Positions 1 through 8,340 are shown, counted from the stretch's first letter. The stretch: DNA of 20,261 nt from JAYRWD01 sp041918255 (GCA_041918255.1 JAYRWD010000028.1:1-20261); one strand, 5' to 3'. Numbers and translations are program-made. Notes: generated by a model not told the origin, from the letters alone.

Positions 1-311
1 CGGCAGAAACCGCAAATACACTTGAGTTAAAAATTGAATACGCGAACCCATTAAATGACAATGATATACCTGTAAGCACGGATTGGTATACAACAACAGC
101 AGAAATAACAACGGCAGGAGTAACTACACTAACCTTACAAAATTACACATTTGCAGCAACGCAAATAGCGGGAACTTACGATCGATTTACAATATACTTG
201 CCAGTAATTGGCAAATATATGAGAGTATCTTATAAAGAAACTGGGATAGCATCAAACGGAGGAACTTTAACAATAAAAGCGACACTAAGAAGGGATTCAA
301 TTTTAGTTTAG
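1..311 (+). CDS. Partial beta-rich phage structural protein (C-terminal end)
   Basis: The reading frame is open from the window edge (codons begin at base 3) to a TAG at 309-311, so the gene starts upstream. The visible 102 residues are rich in Thr, Ala and Ile with alternating hydrophobic residues and no charged helices, which suggests a beta-sandwich. The stretch ending KYMRVSYKETG followed by a short strand and RRDSILV resembles small phage decoration or fibre proteins in which strands pack around a lipid- or water-free core. It sits 12 bases before the next gene, in the block normally lying just after the major capsid gene, which fits a capsid decoration or head/tail accessory role. That role is inferred from position and composition only; no family was recognised. 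Confidence 0.6.
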   Translation, partial: AETANTLELKIEYANPLNDNDIPVSTDWYTTTAEITTAGVTTLTLQNYTFAATQIAGTYDRFTIYLPVIGKYMRVSYKETGIASNGGTLTIKATLRRDSILV

Positions 312-323
312 CATTCTAAAAAT

Positions 324-1796
324 ATGGGAAAGATTGACCGTAGGTTACGAGGATTAACTGCAGAAGGGGGAGCGATTACTTTTAAGGTGGTTGCAGCAAG
401 TGGTGGGGACTATACGACTGTTGGAAGTGCAATAGCGGCAGGAGCAACCACTATTTTTGTCAAAAATGGCACATATACAGAAAGTGCAATTACCTCTGCA
501 ATCGATGATTTAAACATAATTGGAGAATCAAAAGCAGCCATAATCGCAATGGGTGCAAACAATTTAACATTATCAGGAGCAAGGGTTAATATCTATAATG
601 TGAAAATAACACTTGCAGCAGGAGCTATAACAATGTCGGGCGTAGATGCGGGATTAGATACTGCAGAAGTTGTTAAGGGAGCATCTGCTAACGGAACACT
701 AACAGCATCGGCTGCAAGATTTAAGATGACAAATTGTTATATAAACGATACTGGGACTGCAACTACTTCACATATTCAATTAACTGGATCTGCGCCAATG
801 ATTAATGGGAACACCTTTGACTTTACAACGGCAGGAACAACGGTTGCAAATGCATATTTAACCACGAAAACTAATGCAAATTATTTAAGATTCTCTAATA
901 ATTACATGAATTTAACGGGTGGGGCAACAGTTGTAGCGCTTGGGTTAGGGTTGGGATCTTTTGAAGTTGGCACAAATACATTTGTAGGAGATTCAGCAAC
1001 GGGAACCGCAATTTTAGCCGAAGCTTCTATAGGGGGTATTTGTGGTAATAATATGACTAGCTTCAATATTGGAGTTAGTATACCATCAGCTATCGAAAGA
1101 GTTTCGGTTATCGGGAATACGATTGTGGGAATGGGGACAAACGCAATTCTATTGACATCCGCTCTTAATAATATGGTGATTGGAAATACTTTGTCTACTA
1201 CGTCGACTACCTCGACAGTATCTCTAGTTTCGAGCTATGGGAATATAATAATCGGGAATAGAGTTAGAATAGGAAACTTAAACATAGATGCAAATTCTTA
1301 TGATAATATTGTAATGGGGAATGTGACGAATGCAACAACAAATATTGTGGATGCAGGAACCCTAAACACAGTTATAAATAACCTAACGGGATCGGCAGTC
1401 CAAGAATCAAGATTTGTTAATATGAAAAATACATCAGGTGGTGCTTTGACTGTGGGAACTGTAGTTGTAAGAAAAGCTGTGGCGGCAGGGAATGAGGTGA
1501 CAACGACAACAAGTGCAAGCGATCCCATGATTTATGGGGTGGTAGCAAGTGCTTCAATAGCGGATGCTACTTTTGGAAGGATACAGGTATTAGGTAAGAC
1601 CGTTTCTCTGAAAGTAGATGGAACAACAGATATTGCTATAGGGGATTATTTAACAAGCTTTACGTCTGCGGGGATTGCTGCAAAGGCGGGCGCAAATCAA
1701 ATTGCTTTTGCAATTGCTTTAGAGGCTTATACTGCGGACGATTCAAATGGTGTTATTGATGCTTTACTAATTAATCCAATTGGGTTGGCTTCTTAA
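324..1796 (+). CDS. Beta-helix appendage protein with decoration-like C-terminal domain
   Basis: The protein has 490 residues. After a short basic start, residues about 20-350 look like a right-handed beta-helix (pectate-lyase-like): an opening of the GGDYTTVGSAIAAGATTIFV type, then repeated rungs such as NNMVIGNTL, GNIIIGNRV and DNIVMGNVT. From about residue 365 the character changes to a compact beta-barrel-like domain (SGGALTVGTVVVRK, IQVLGKTVSLKVDG, IAIGDYLTSF, IAFAIALEAY). It resembles the DUF2190-like/head-decoration type domains found on many metagenomic phage appendages. A helix plus a virion-binding barrel suggests a head fibre, decoration or spike that touches the host surface polysaccharide. 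The ATG at 324 has no Shine-Dalgarno sequence. Assignment as a virion appendage is fairly secure; whether it sits on head or tail is inferred. Confidence 0.7.
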   Translation: MGKIDRRLRGLTAEGGAITFKVVAASGGDYTTVGSAIAAGATTIFVKNGTYTESAITSAIDDLNIIGESKAAIIAMGANNLTLSGARVNIYNVKITLAAGAITMSGVDAGLDTAEVVKGASANGTLTASAARFKMTNCYINDTGTATTSHIQLTGSAPMINGNTFDFTTAGTTVANAYLTTKTNANYLRFSNNYMNLTGGATVVALGLGLGSFEVGTNTFVGDSATGTAILAEASIGGICGNNMTSFNIGVSIPSAIERVSVIGNTIVGMGTNAILLTSALNNMVIGNTLSTTSTTSTVSLVSSYGNIIIGNRVRIGNLNIDANSYDNIVMGNVTNATTNIVDAGTLNTVINNLTGSAVQESRFVNMKNTSGGALTVGTVVVRKAVAAGNEVTTTTSASDPMIYGVVASASIADATFGRIQVLGKTVSLKVDGTTDIAIGDYLTSFTSAGIAAKAGANQIAFAIALEAYTADDSNGVIDALLINPIGLAS

Positions 1797-1826
1797 ATTA
1801 ATTTTTAGCACACAGAAGTTAAACAA

Positions 1827-2894
1827 ATGACAACAATTAATGCGACTAATAATTTTACTGCTGACGCTTCAAATATAATAGACAACGGCAACTTCGACAG
1901 GTGGGAAAGAAATACGAGCTTTACATGGTCAGCGTTTACCGTAACTGCTGATAGGTGGGCATATGATCAAGATGCAGGCGGTGGAACTTTACCAACTACA
2001 ATATTATCGAGGCAGACTTTAACTGCTGGCGAAATTGCAAACTCATATTACTTTTACAGGATTAACGTAAACGGGGCGGGCACATCGCTGGGGGCTTTAT
2101 CTTATGGGATATTATTTCAAGCCATTTGGCAGGGTGTGCGAAAGTATGCGGGCTCAGGTAAAAAAATAACTTTTGTGTTGAAAGCGCGAAGCGATATATT
2201 AGGTAAAAAGGTCGGGATGGAACTTTTACAAAATTACGGGTCGGGTGGCTCACCAAGCGCTACCGAACAAATCGTGGGGAATAATTGGACGTTGACTAGC
2301 AATATGCAAGATTGCACGGTGACCTTTGACACTAATACTCTGACGGGCAAAACCTTTGGATCAAACAATGACGATTGTTTGACTCTTTACATTTGGACGA
2401 TGTGGGGATCAAGTCATGCGTCAAGAGTGGGAGCGGTTTCTGCCGAAACCTATAGAGGTTCGGGCAATGTCGAAATAGCACAAGTTAGGGCGTATGTAGG
2501 CGATTTTGTACCCGTCTTTGTTCCCAAACCTCTGGATGTAGAGCGTGAAGCATGTGACGCTCATTTTCAAAAGTCATATAATGAAGCGTCGGTTGTTGGG
2601 GCTTCAACAGTGGTAAATTCTATAGGGGGGGTAACTATAGACAATACGGCAGGGGGGATTTGTATCCAAACGGTACGCTATCCTAAAAAGATGATAATCA
2701 CGCCAACCGTTACTATATATGGGGCTACAAGTGGAACGGCTAACAGAATATCGGACGGAACTGCTGATAGGGCGATTGGTGCTGGGAGTTTTGTTGTAAA
2801 TACTGGTGAGAGTGGATTCAACCAAAATTTTACTCTAACAGCACCCGCAAGTGGAGAAAGGTACTTCCATTGGACTGCCGCAACTGGATATTAA
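1827..2894 (+). CDS. Tail fibre protein with N-terminal carbohydrate-binding-type domain
   Basis: The protein has 355 residues. Residues about 15-220 follow the pattern common in phage fibres and baseplates: IIDNGNFDRWERNTSFTW, then TADRWAYDQ, then strands, then a conserved YVGDFVPVFVPKP. This is the jelly-roll, carbohydrate-binding-module-like fold. It is followed by a DVEREACDAHFQKSY segment that resembles the short helical motif found before the C-terminal knob in many phage fibres. Residues 245-355 form a beta-rich tip ending ERYFHWTAATGY. The likely role is receptor recognition or attachment, in trimeric form. Two runs of G (bases 2625-2631 and 2651-2656) encode Gly-Gly pairs in the tip. 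The start is an ATG in an A-rich leader without Shine-Dalgarno. The family is recognised by pattern only. Confidence 0.75.
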   Translation: MTTINATNNFTADASNIIDNGNFDRWERNTSFTWSAFTVTADRWAYDQDAGGGTLPTTILSRQTLTAGEIANSYYFYRINVNGAGTSLGALSYGILFQAIWQGVRKYAGSGKKITFVLKARSDILGKKVGMELLQNYGSGGSPSATEQIVGNNWTLTSNMQDCTVTFDTNTLTGKTFGSNNDDCLTLYIWTMWGSSHASRVGAVSAETYRGSGNVEIAQVRAYVGDFVPVFVPKPLDVEREACDAHFQKSYNEASVVGASTVVNSIGGVTIDNTAGGICIQTVRYPKKMIITPTVTIYGATSGTANRISDGTADRAIGAGSFVVNTGESGFNQNFTLTAPASGERYFHWTAATGY

Positions 2895-2915
2895 TTATTA
2901 TTACTTTTAAAAAAA

Positions 2916-3056
2916 ATGGAAAGCTGGGAAATGTCGGCGATGGGTGATTGTATAGTCTGGACTAAAGAAGACGGTACCGTCTGCTACGTTCCACTGGATG
3001 AGAGAAATGGCGACTATCAATACCTAGTTCAAAAATATCCTGAGATTCTAGCATAA
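2916..3056 (+). CDS. Small hypothetical protein (46 aa) between two fibre genes
   Basis: A 46-residue reading frame starts MESWEMSAMGDCIVWTKEDG and ends at TAA. It fills most of the gap between two fibre-type genes (21 bases after the preceding stop, 17 before the next ATG), so it is very likely translated. It contains a hydrophobic/acidic mix (VPLDERNGDYQYLVQKYPEILA) that suggests a small soluble folded or helical protein. The short frame between two fibre genes recalls small fibre-chaperone or accessory proteins of other phages, but no family is recognised and that role is only a guess. The preceding bases are an A-run (2911-2916) with no Shine-Dalgarno sequence, as at its neighbours. Confidence 0.55.
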   Translation: MESWEMSAMGDCIVWTKEDGTVCYVPLDERNGDYQYLVQKYPEILA

Positions 3057-3073
3057 TTTATGAAATTTAGAAA

Positions 3074-3448
3074 ATGGCAACAATTACAGACGAAAAAAGT
3101 GTTTTAAATACAAGTCTAGTTTGGAACTTACTTGCTAATACTACAACTACACAGCAATTAGTAGGGAATAGGGGATATATTGGAGATTCTACTTCACAGG
3201 TTGTATTTACCTTACCAACAACAATAAATGTGGGAGAAATAATAGCAGTACTGAACAGGAGTACGGGTGGGTGGAAAATTGCCCAAAACGCAAGTCAATC
3301 AATTAGGGTAGTAAGTGTAACTACAACGACAGGTGCGGGCGGATATTTGGAATCAACTAATCAAGGAGATAGTATTTACTTGGTTTGTACAACCCAAGAC
3401 ACAGGATTTAAAGCATTCTTTGTTATGGGAAATATCACGTATGTTTAA
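3074..3448 (+). CDS. Small beta-rich fibre-domain protein
   Basis: The 124 residues make up a single beta domain with a recognisable pattern: LVWNLLANTTTTQQLVGNRGYI, strands reading QVVFTLPTTINVGEIIAVLN, then GGWKIAQNASQSIRV, a glycine-rich turn, ESTNQGDSIYLVC and a terminal VMGN. Domains with this GWKIAQNA..I core recur as the C-terminal part of phage and metagenomic tail-fibre or surface proteins. Here it stands alone, so it may be a separately encoded fibre tip or a decoration subunit. It lies in the fibre cluster immediately after the small protein at 2916. The start is the ATG at 3074 after the A-rich TTTAGAAA. The domain pattern is recalled, not searched. Confidence 0.65.
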   Translation: MATITDEKSVLNTSLVWNLLANTTTTQQLVGNRGYIGDSTSQVVFTLPTTINVGEIIAVLNRSTGGWKIAQNASQSIRVVSVTTTTGAGGYLESTNQGDSIYLVCTTQDTGFKAFFVMGNITYV

Positions 3449-3465
3449 TTTTTAAAAATCAAATT

Positions 3466-3639
3466 ATGGCAGGTAAGGTATCGGCGATGAGAAAATTTGG
3501 CGAACGTGGTGCATTAACTAGAAAGGATGTTAAGAAATCAATGGTGCAGGGGGCTAAAGTAGGTAAAGTATCTAGAAAATATGCTTTTCCAAAGGCTTCG
3601 AGGGGTAGAGCAATGTATGCATCTAAGAAGAAAAAATAA
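3466..3639 (+). CDS. Very basic 57-residue protein, possible DNA-binding virion component
   Basis: The ATG at 3466 opens 57 residues ending in KKKK. There are 19 Lys/Arg and only 2 Asp/Glu, giving a net charge of about +17, with no hydrophobic segment long enough for a membrane span. It begins MAGKVSAMRKFGERGAL and has repeated K/R-V-S or K-x-x-R spacing. Small lysine-rich proteins at this place, between capsid-side genes and the connector gene, occur in several podovirus-like phages. A role in condensing DNA or binding it during packaging is plausible but not shown. It is separated from its neighbours by 17 bases on each side. The opposite strand at 3459-3650 is also open, but that frame is a shadow of this coding sequence. 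Confidence 0.65.
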   Translation: MAGKVSAMRKFGERGALTRKDVKKSMVQGAKVGKVSRKYAFPKASRGRAMYASKKKK

Positions 3640-3656
3640 TTAATTAGCAATTAACA

Positions 3657-4601
3657 ATGAACTTTGCCGCATTACAAAAAGAAATATTTGATAATTTAAA
3701 CCTGCTCTCCTCAGAAGATGATACTTCTATTCGAGAAGGTAAGGTAACTTTAGCGGGAGTTAAGAGAAACATTAATAACTTGATTCGAGAAGTTATCTTT
3801 AATAGATTATCTGATAAATTTCCAGAAGATTTTGAGAGAACGACTTATCCGTTTTCGACATACACGGCAACGGGGACGGCTTCAACAGTTGGTACTACCT
3901 TAACTGCTACAACGGCGATATTCGATAACTCTATGGAGGGTTTCTCAATTGAGAACGCTACACTTGGAGAAAGTGCTGTAATTAAAACCTATACTAGCCC
4001 AACTGTTGTTGTTTTAAAAACTGCACCCACAGTGGATTGGACTGCGGATACGGTTTATGTTCTCGGGAATATTTATTCGTTTGGCTCTGATACCACAGAT
4101 CTGAAGGTTATAAGAAGGGTGGGTATTCAATATGCAAGTACAGATACCTACTTTAATAATGCAAAATTAGAAATTTATGAAAATTTAGTATCAAGAGGAA
4201 ACGAAACTTTTAGCAAATCGGCTCCGTACTTTTACAGAACTACTACTAACGAGGTAGATAGTAACAATGTAGCAAGACCTAAGGCAGCAATTGGAATATT
4301 GCCATTTCCAGATTCATATTTAGGAAAGATTAAAGTTGCTTATATTGAAAAGCCACCTGAGTTGATAGTAGACACAGATGTTCCAGTTCTAGACATAACA
4401 GGACTTGGACAGTGTGTAATTGAGGGGGTGACTGCTTGGGGATTTAGAAAGTTAGAAAAATTTGATGTCGCCGATAGGCACGAAGCAAAATACCAAGAAA
4501 TTCTAGAAAGTATTATAAGAAAGTATAGACCCCATAAATTTAAAACTAGCAGGATCGAAGAGAGTGCTTATTGGTCCAATTTAAAATCAGGAATTATTTA
4601 A
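3657..4601 (+). CDS. Putative head-tail connector / tail tube A-like protein
   Basis: The protein has 314 residues. An N-terminal helical segment (ALQKEIFDNLNLL, VKRNINNLIREVIFNRLSDKFPEDF) is followed at about residues 65-135 by an inserted small beta domain (TASTVGTTLTATTAIFDNSM and VDWTADTVYVLG). The core then resumes with IKVAYIEKPPELIVDTDVPV, LGQCVIEGVTAWGFRKLEK and a terminal AKYQEILESIIRKYRPHKFK. The pattern of a YxxxPPxLxxDTDxP strand then a long helix is typical of T7 gp11/P22 gp4-type adaptors that join the portal to the tail. The family's core is about 170-200 residues; the extra length here is mainly the inserted beta domain. It is followed one base later by the propeller-like gene, the usual tail A/tail B order. 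The assignment is by pattern and position. Confidence 0.6.
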   Translation: MNFAALQKEIFDNLNLLSSEDDTSIREGKVTLAGVKRNINNLIREVIFNRLSDKFPEDFERTTYPFSTYTATGTASTVGTTLTATTAIFDNSMEGFSIENATLGESAVIKTYTSPTVVVLKTAPTVDWTADTVYVLGNIYSFGSDTTDLKVIRRVGIQYASTDTYFNNAKLEIYENLVSRGNETFSKSAPYFYRTTTNEVDSNNVARPKAAIGILPFPDSYLGKIKVAYIEKPPELIVDTDVPVLDITGLGQCVIEGVTAWGFRKLEKFDVADRHEAKYQEILESIIRKYRPHKFKTSRIEESAYWSNLKSGII

Positions 4602-4602
4602 A

Positions 4603-6183
4603 ATGCAAGAAGTTTGGATACCAAGACTAGACTCAATGAACCAAAGACAGGATTTGGATAAGATTCCAGATACTTATTCCCCACTTCTTGTTAATATTTC
4701 GGTAGATAAGCCCGGTTCATGGTCAACTCGAAAGGGAACTGGTTTGTTAGCAACTACACAAGCGGGCGTAGGTGTACAAGGGCTTATTAGTTACAATAAG
4801 CTTGACTCTACGAAGGTAGTAAGAGCAGTTAGAAGTACAGACCTAGATACTTACTCAACTACAACCAATACTTATACACAAATTGATGCAGCACAGTTTA
4901 CCGCAGGAGCAAGAATTTCAAGTGTGAATTTTAACAACTTAGTTTATCATTCAAGTTCATCAGACTTTTTGGTTTCAGAATCGGGTGGTGCTTGTAGCGA
5001 TGTTGGAGCAGGGGCAGATAGATTGAAGGCAAATGATATATGTGTTGCTCAAAATACATTATTTGCATCTAATATATCTTATGCAAACGGAAGCGCTCAA
5101 GCTTGGCAGAATAGATGCTATTATTCAGCCTTCGATTCAGGGAATAATGTGCCATCTTCTCAAATGTGGAATACATCTGAGGGATCACTTGCTAATTCAA
5201 CAAGATGGTTCACATTACCGGGAATTATAAAGGGGAGTGTATCTTATGGATCGGCTCCGGGTCTTTCCTATCATTTTACGGACGAGGAGTGTTATTCTTT
5301 TGATATGGGACTTGTTGATAATCAAATAGGACCACAAAGTAAATTTAGAGAAGGACTTGTCAACAAAAGAGCAGTAACAGTCTGTAAGTCTTGGATGGTA
5401 TTTATGAATAACAAGGGGTCGATATTTGCATGGGGAGGAGCAGGAACGCCAGATCAAATTTCATTTGAGATCGAAGACGATTCAAAAGGCGAGGCAATTA
5501 TTAATAAAATTGATAAAACTTGGCTTCCTTATGTATGTGCTGGAAGTCTTGGAAGTAAAGTATTTTTCTCGATTGGAGATATAGTTTATTACAACAAAAC
5601 AATCACCAACGCAGTATTGGTAGGATTACTTTTGCCTTCCGAGAATGGACTAACTGCATTATGGAGCTTATATAGTCTACCCGTAAGACCTGTGATATTT
5701 GCCAACGCTACTTTTAGCGGAGAAGAAGTTTTGCTATTTGGGACAGATGATGTGGATGACGTTTATCAACTAGGGACGGGAACTTCTGATAATGGGACAG
5801 CAATTGATGCTTACGCACGAACTAAATATCAAGTACCATCTTCGCATTTAAGATCGAACGATTTTTCAAAGCTATTAATAAAATATAGACCCCAGACGGT
5901 CGAAAATACATATCTTAGGGTAAAGTATGCGCTTGATGGTGGAATCGATTTTAAGACTATCACAGATCCAGATAATAATATAACTAGGTATGGTGTGGTT
6001 GATATGTATCACGCTGATAATGCAACTAAACTTGACGACATAAAAGTATTATCTCTACCGAATGAGGTAAGTGGAAGGTCAATCTCGATAGAAGTGGGAA
6101 ATAATCAGTTAGACGAGGCATTTGAGGTAACTGGTATCGGGTTTCAAGCAACAACTAAAGATTTAGATATTACTACTAAATAA
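4603..6183 (+). CDS. Putative tail tube B / stabilisation-type beta-propeller protein
   Basis: The protein has 526 residues and is nearly all beta, with WxxxxGTGLL/VQGLISYNKL near the N-terminus and repeated segments such as FNNLVYHSSSSDFLVSESGG, SWMVFMNNKGSIFAWGG and VFFSIGDIVYY that alternate four-strand blades with polar turns. This is what the T7 gp12/P22 gp10 class of tail-hub proteins looks like: an N-terminal proline-rich arm around RLDSMNQRQDLDKIPDTYSP, a propeller, and a C-terminal beta sandwich (VSGRSISIEVGNNQ...VTGIGFQATTK). It starts one base after the connector stop and its own stop overlaps the next ATG (TAATG), so these genes are translationally coupled. The product is a virion component; the exact homology is inferred. 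Confidence 0.6.
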   Translation: MQEVWIPRLDSMNQRQDLDKIPDTYSPLLVNISVDKPGSWSTRKGTGLLATTQAGVGVQGLISYNKLDSTKVVRAVRSTDLDTYSTTTNTYTQIDAAQFTAGARISSVNFNNLVYHSSSSDFLVSESGGACSDVGAGADRLKANDICVAQNTLFASNISYANGSAQAWQNRCYYSAFDSGNNVPSSQMWNTSEGSLANSTRWFTLPGIIKGSVSYGSAPGLSYHFTDEECYSFDMGLVDNQIGPQSKFREGLVNKRAVTVCKSWMVFMNNKGSIFAWGGAGTPDQISFEIEDDSKGEAIINKIDKTWLPYVCAGSLGSKVFFSIGDIVYYNKTITNAVLVGLLLPSENGLTALWSLYSLPVRPVIFANATFSGEEVLLFGTDDVDDVYQLGTGTSDNGTAIDAYARTKYQVPSSHLRSNDFSKLLIKYRPQTVENTYLRVKYALDGGIDFKTITDPDNNITRYGVVDMYHADNATKLDDIKVLSLPNEVSGRSISIEVGNNQLDEAFEVTGIGFQATTKDLDITTK

Positions 6184-6785
6184 TGGTTATAAAAGGACTT
6201 GGAGAAAGATTCATACAAAATGTGGTGGTTAAGGATAAAAATCAGATAGATATTGGTTCTATGAATTACGATCAAATTTACCCGACTAAAAAAAGATTCG
6301 CAGGATTAAGGGCTGAATCAATACCCTCCCCTACAATTACTGGCCGACAGACAATAAATACAGTTGCGACCGTGACCTCAAGCGTAACAGCAACAAATTA
6401 CTATGACGGTTCGGGGAATGCAATGTTTATATTTAAAAATATAGCTTGTCCGAATGGAACTACACCTGTAGCCGAAACATTAACCGACACTTTGAATTTA
6501 GCAAGTTCAACAAATGCCATTACAATAACTGGAAACAACGCAACTGATACAGTAGATTTTAAACTTAAAAGTCAAGGGACTTATACGCCATCGAATGTTA
6601 CGACCGATAGAACCTATGATGCAGATTCACAGACCACAGCGTATACTGGAATTGACAATCTGCAAGCGGGAACACCCTACGCACAGCTAACTGATCTAAA
6701 CGCGTTAAGACTTGCATATAATGAACTTGCCGATGTCGTCGGGACTTTGATAGCAGACCTAAAATTATCTGGCATTATTTCTTAG
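6183..6785 (+). CDS. Fibre-like virion protein coupled to the tail hub gene
   Basis: The ATG overlaps the upstream TAA (TAATG at 6181-6185), implying re-initiation by the same ribosomes. The 200 residues have an N-terminal anchor-like part (GERFIQNVVVKDKNQIDIGS), a Thr/Asn-rich beta region, then TYTPSNVTTDRTYDADSQTT, and finally a hydrophobic heptad segment LNALRLAYNELADVVGTLIADLK. The DRTYDADS...ELADVLGTLIADL combination is a familiar ending of small phage fibre and tail-spike proteins, where the last helix forms a trimeric coiled coil. The protein is likely a short tail fibre or fibre adaptor carried by the tail hub. It has no signal peptide. The function is inferred from pattern and coupling. 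Confidence 0.6.
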   Translation: MVIKGLGERFIQNVVVKDKNQIDIGSMNYDQIYPTKKRFAGLRAESIPSPTITGRQTINTVATVTSSVTATNYYDGSGNAMFIFKNIACPNGTTPVAETLTDTLNLASSTNAITITGNNATDTVDFKLKSQGTYTPSNVTTDRTYDADSQTTAYTGIDNLQAGTPYAQLTDLNALRLAYNELADVVGTLIADLKLSGIIS

Positions 6786-6794
6786 TTTATATAA

Positions 6795-7508
6795 ATGGCT
6801 ACTAGTTACAATAAAAACACAAACTACGCAAAGGCGATAGCTGACGCATTGAAGAAAGGAATAAAGGGGAGAGAGCTCAATAGTCTGATTAAAGCTCGAA
6901 ATGCAAAGATAAAAGGAGAGAACATGACAGGGGTGGCATCCACAAGCTCACTTCTAAGGAGTAGTTCAAATAATTCGTCACGCACACCAGCTTATGATTC
7001 AGGAACTAACTATGCAGATCAGATCAAACAATTAATGAGCAGAGGAAACTATGCACAATCAGATTTAAACAATTTAATAAATTTAAGGGACAGTAAAATA
7101 AGGGGAGAAAACATGACAGGGGCTAAATCAACTGCTGATTTAGTAAGGGAATATTCAAGAGTAAAGCCCAAGAAAGCAAGTTTTCCAACATTTGAGAAAT
7201 TTTCTTCGCCTGCTTTAAAGGTATTTGAGCAAAGAGTAAAAGATAAGTATAGACCCGAATGGCAAAGATACACCTATGATCCAACCATGACTCAGTACGG
7301 GAATCAAGCTGCTGCGACTGGTTCTTTTATGCTAGGCTCAGCCCCGAATAGATACAGAGATTATACAGATCAATTAAATAGAGGTTTTGAAGAAAATCAA
7401 GTATCTGCAAGAGACGCTCTACTTGCACAGATTAGAGAAGATTACAATAGAAGATTGTATGAAAATATATCATCTCCTATTAATATTAACGATTATTTTG
7501 GATATTAA
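6795..7508 (+). CDS. Internal-virion-type protein with a duplicated helical repeat
   Basis: The protein has 237 residues. Residues 10-54 and 72-117 are a diverged duplication: each begins NYA, has two helices (the second around LxxLIxxRxxKI), and ends (K/R)GENMTG followed by STxxL. Repeats of the 'short helix, helix, xxRNAKI' kind are found in phage and cell-wall-associated proteins and may bind peptidoglycan or a virion partner. A basic middle (RVKPKKASFPTF) and a helical C-terminus rich in Arg, Gln and Tyr follow. It heads a run of four genes whose character suggests DNA-ejection or core proteins. The duplication is also visible in DNA (the GAACATGACAGGGG core at about 6920 and 7108). No enzymatic motif is seen. 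Confidence 0.5.
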   Translation: MATSYNKNTNYAKAIADALKKGIKGRELNSLIKARNAKIKGENMTGVASTSSLLRSSSNNSSRTPAYDSGTNYADQIKQLMSRGNYAQSDLNNLINLRDSKIRGENMTGAKSTADLVREYSRVKPKKASFPTFEKFSSPALKVFEQRVKDKYRPEWQRYTYDPTMTQYGNQAAATGSFMLGSAPNRYRDYTDQLNRGFEENQVSARDALLAQIREDYNRRLYENISSPININDYFGY

Positions 7509-7517
7509 AAAAAACAA

Positions 7518-8318
7518 ATGCCAACAAGTCAACAACTGTTTGAGGAGTATCAAAAGCTAATAAATCAAACGCCTCAACTACAACCTTTGAATCCTGTTCA
7601 AAATGAGGGGGATATTTACTCAAACTTAATGAGAAGGGCAGATAACTTTGCCCCTCAGTATAATGAGTTAAGCAGACTTGAAACACAGGCATTTGCAACA
7701 CCACAAACTGAATATCAGAGATTTGATCGAGACTATGGAAACGGAGTAGGAAAGGGGCTTGGGATGGGATCGGAAACTAATTCGATGATGCAGACAATCG
7801 GTGGAAGATACGGAACTGCGGATGCTTACAGAAGAGGACTGGAATCACAAAGACTTAGTCTATCTGATTTAGCAAGGACTTTGGCAGAAGAGGAAGCGAC
7901 AAAAAGGGAAACGGATATCTATAATCAAGGGATCATTAGGCAAAACTGGCAAGATAAAGCGTCTGGTGCATCGGACCTTTATCAATTAGCATTAGCCAGA
8001 GAAGCAACAGGAAGAGCAGGTTCGGGTGGTGGTGGGTTTTTGGGGGGTGGATTGGTCGACCCTAATAGCAACAATACCTCAACACCTACAGCGTCTACGT
8101 TACCGATGACGAGCCAACAACTAACGAGCGAATACAATAGATACGTAGCTGAAGCAATACAGGCAGGACAGCAACCAATGCAGTCTTTTGAATATTTATG
8201 GCTGACAAAGCATATTGACGATTATTTGAAACATCAACAGGATGCTTACATGGCAGGGCAGATACCACTAACGCAGGAGGAGTATGTTCAATTTGCTAAA
8301 CAAAACGGAGGCTTTTAA
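7518..8318 (+). CDS. Putative internal virion protein, helical with Gly-rich linker
   Basis: The protein has 266 residues. The N-terminal two thirds is polar and helical (QLFEEYQKLINQ, NLMRRADNFAPQYNELSRLETQAFA, RLSLSDLARTLAEEEATKRETD). A low-complexity linker of the GSGGGGFLGGG kind, encoded by a very G-rich stretch at 8019-8050, leads to a Ser/Thr/Pro-rich spacer. A final Gln-rich helical part (TSQQLTSEYNRYVAEAIQAGQQ, QEEYVQFAKQNGGF) follows. There are no transmembrane spans and no recognised catalytic motif. Place and composition between the tail genes and a 1054-residue protein match the small internal core proteins of podovirus-like virions, which is the basis of the call. The ATG at 7518 follows an A-run. 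Confidence 0.45.
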   Translation: MPTSQQLFEEYQKLINQTPQLQPLNPVQNEGDIYSNLMRRADNFAPQYNELSRLETQAFATPQTEYQRFDRDYGNGVGKGLGMGSETNSMMQTIGGRYGTADAYRRGLESQRLSLSDLARTLAEEEATKRETDIYNQGIIRQNWQDKASGASDLYQLALAREATGRAGSGGGGFLGGGLVDPNSNNTSTPTASTLPMTSQQLTSEYNRYVAEAIQAGQQPMQSFEYLWLTKHIDDYLKHQQDAYMAGQIPLTQEEYVQFAKQNGGF

Positions 8319-8340
8319 TTTTTTATTTAGATAAATAAAA

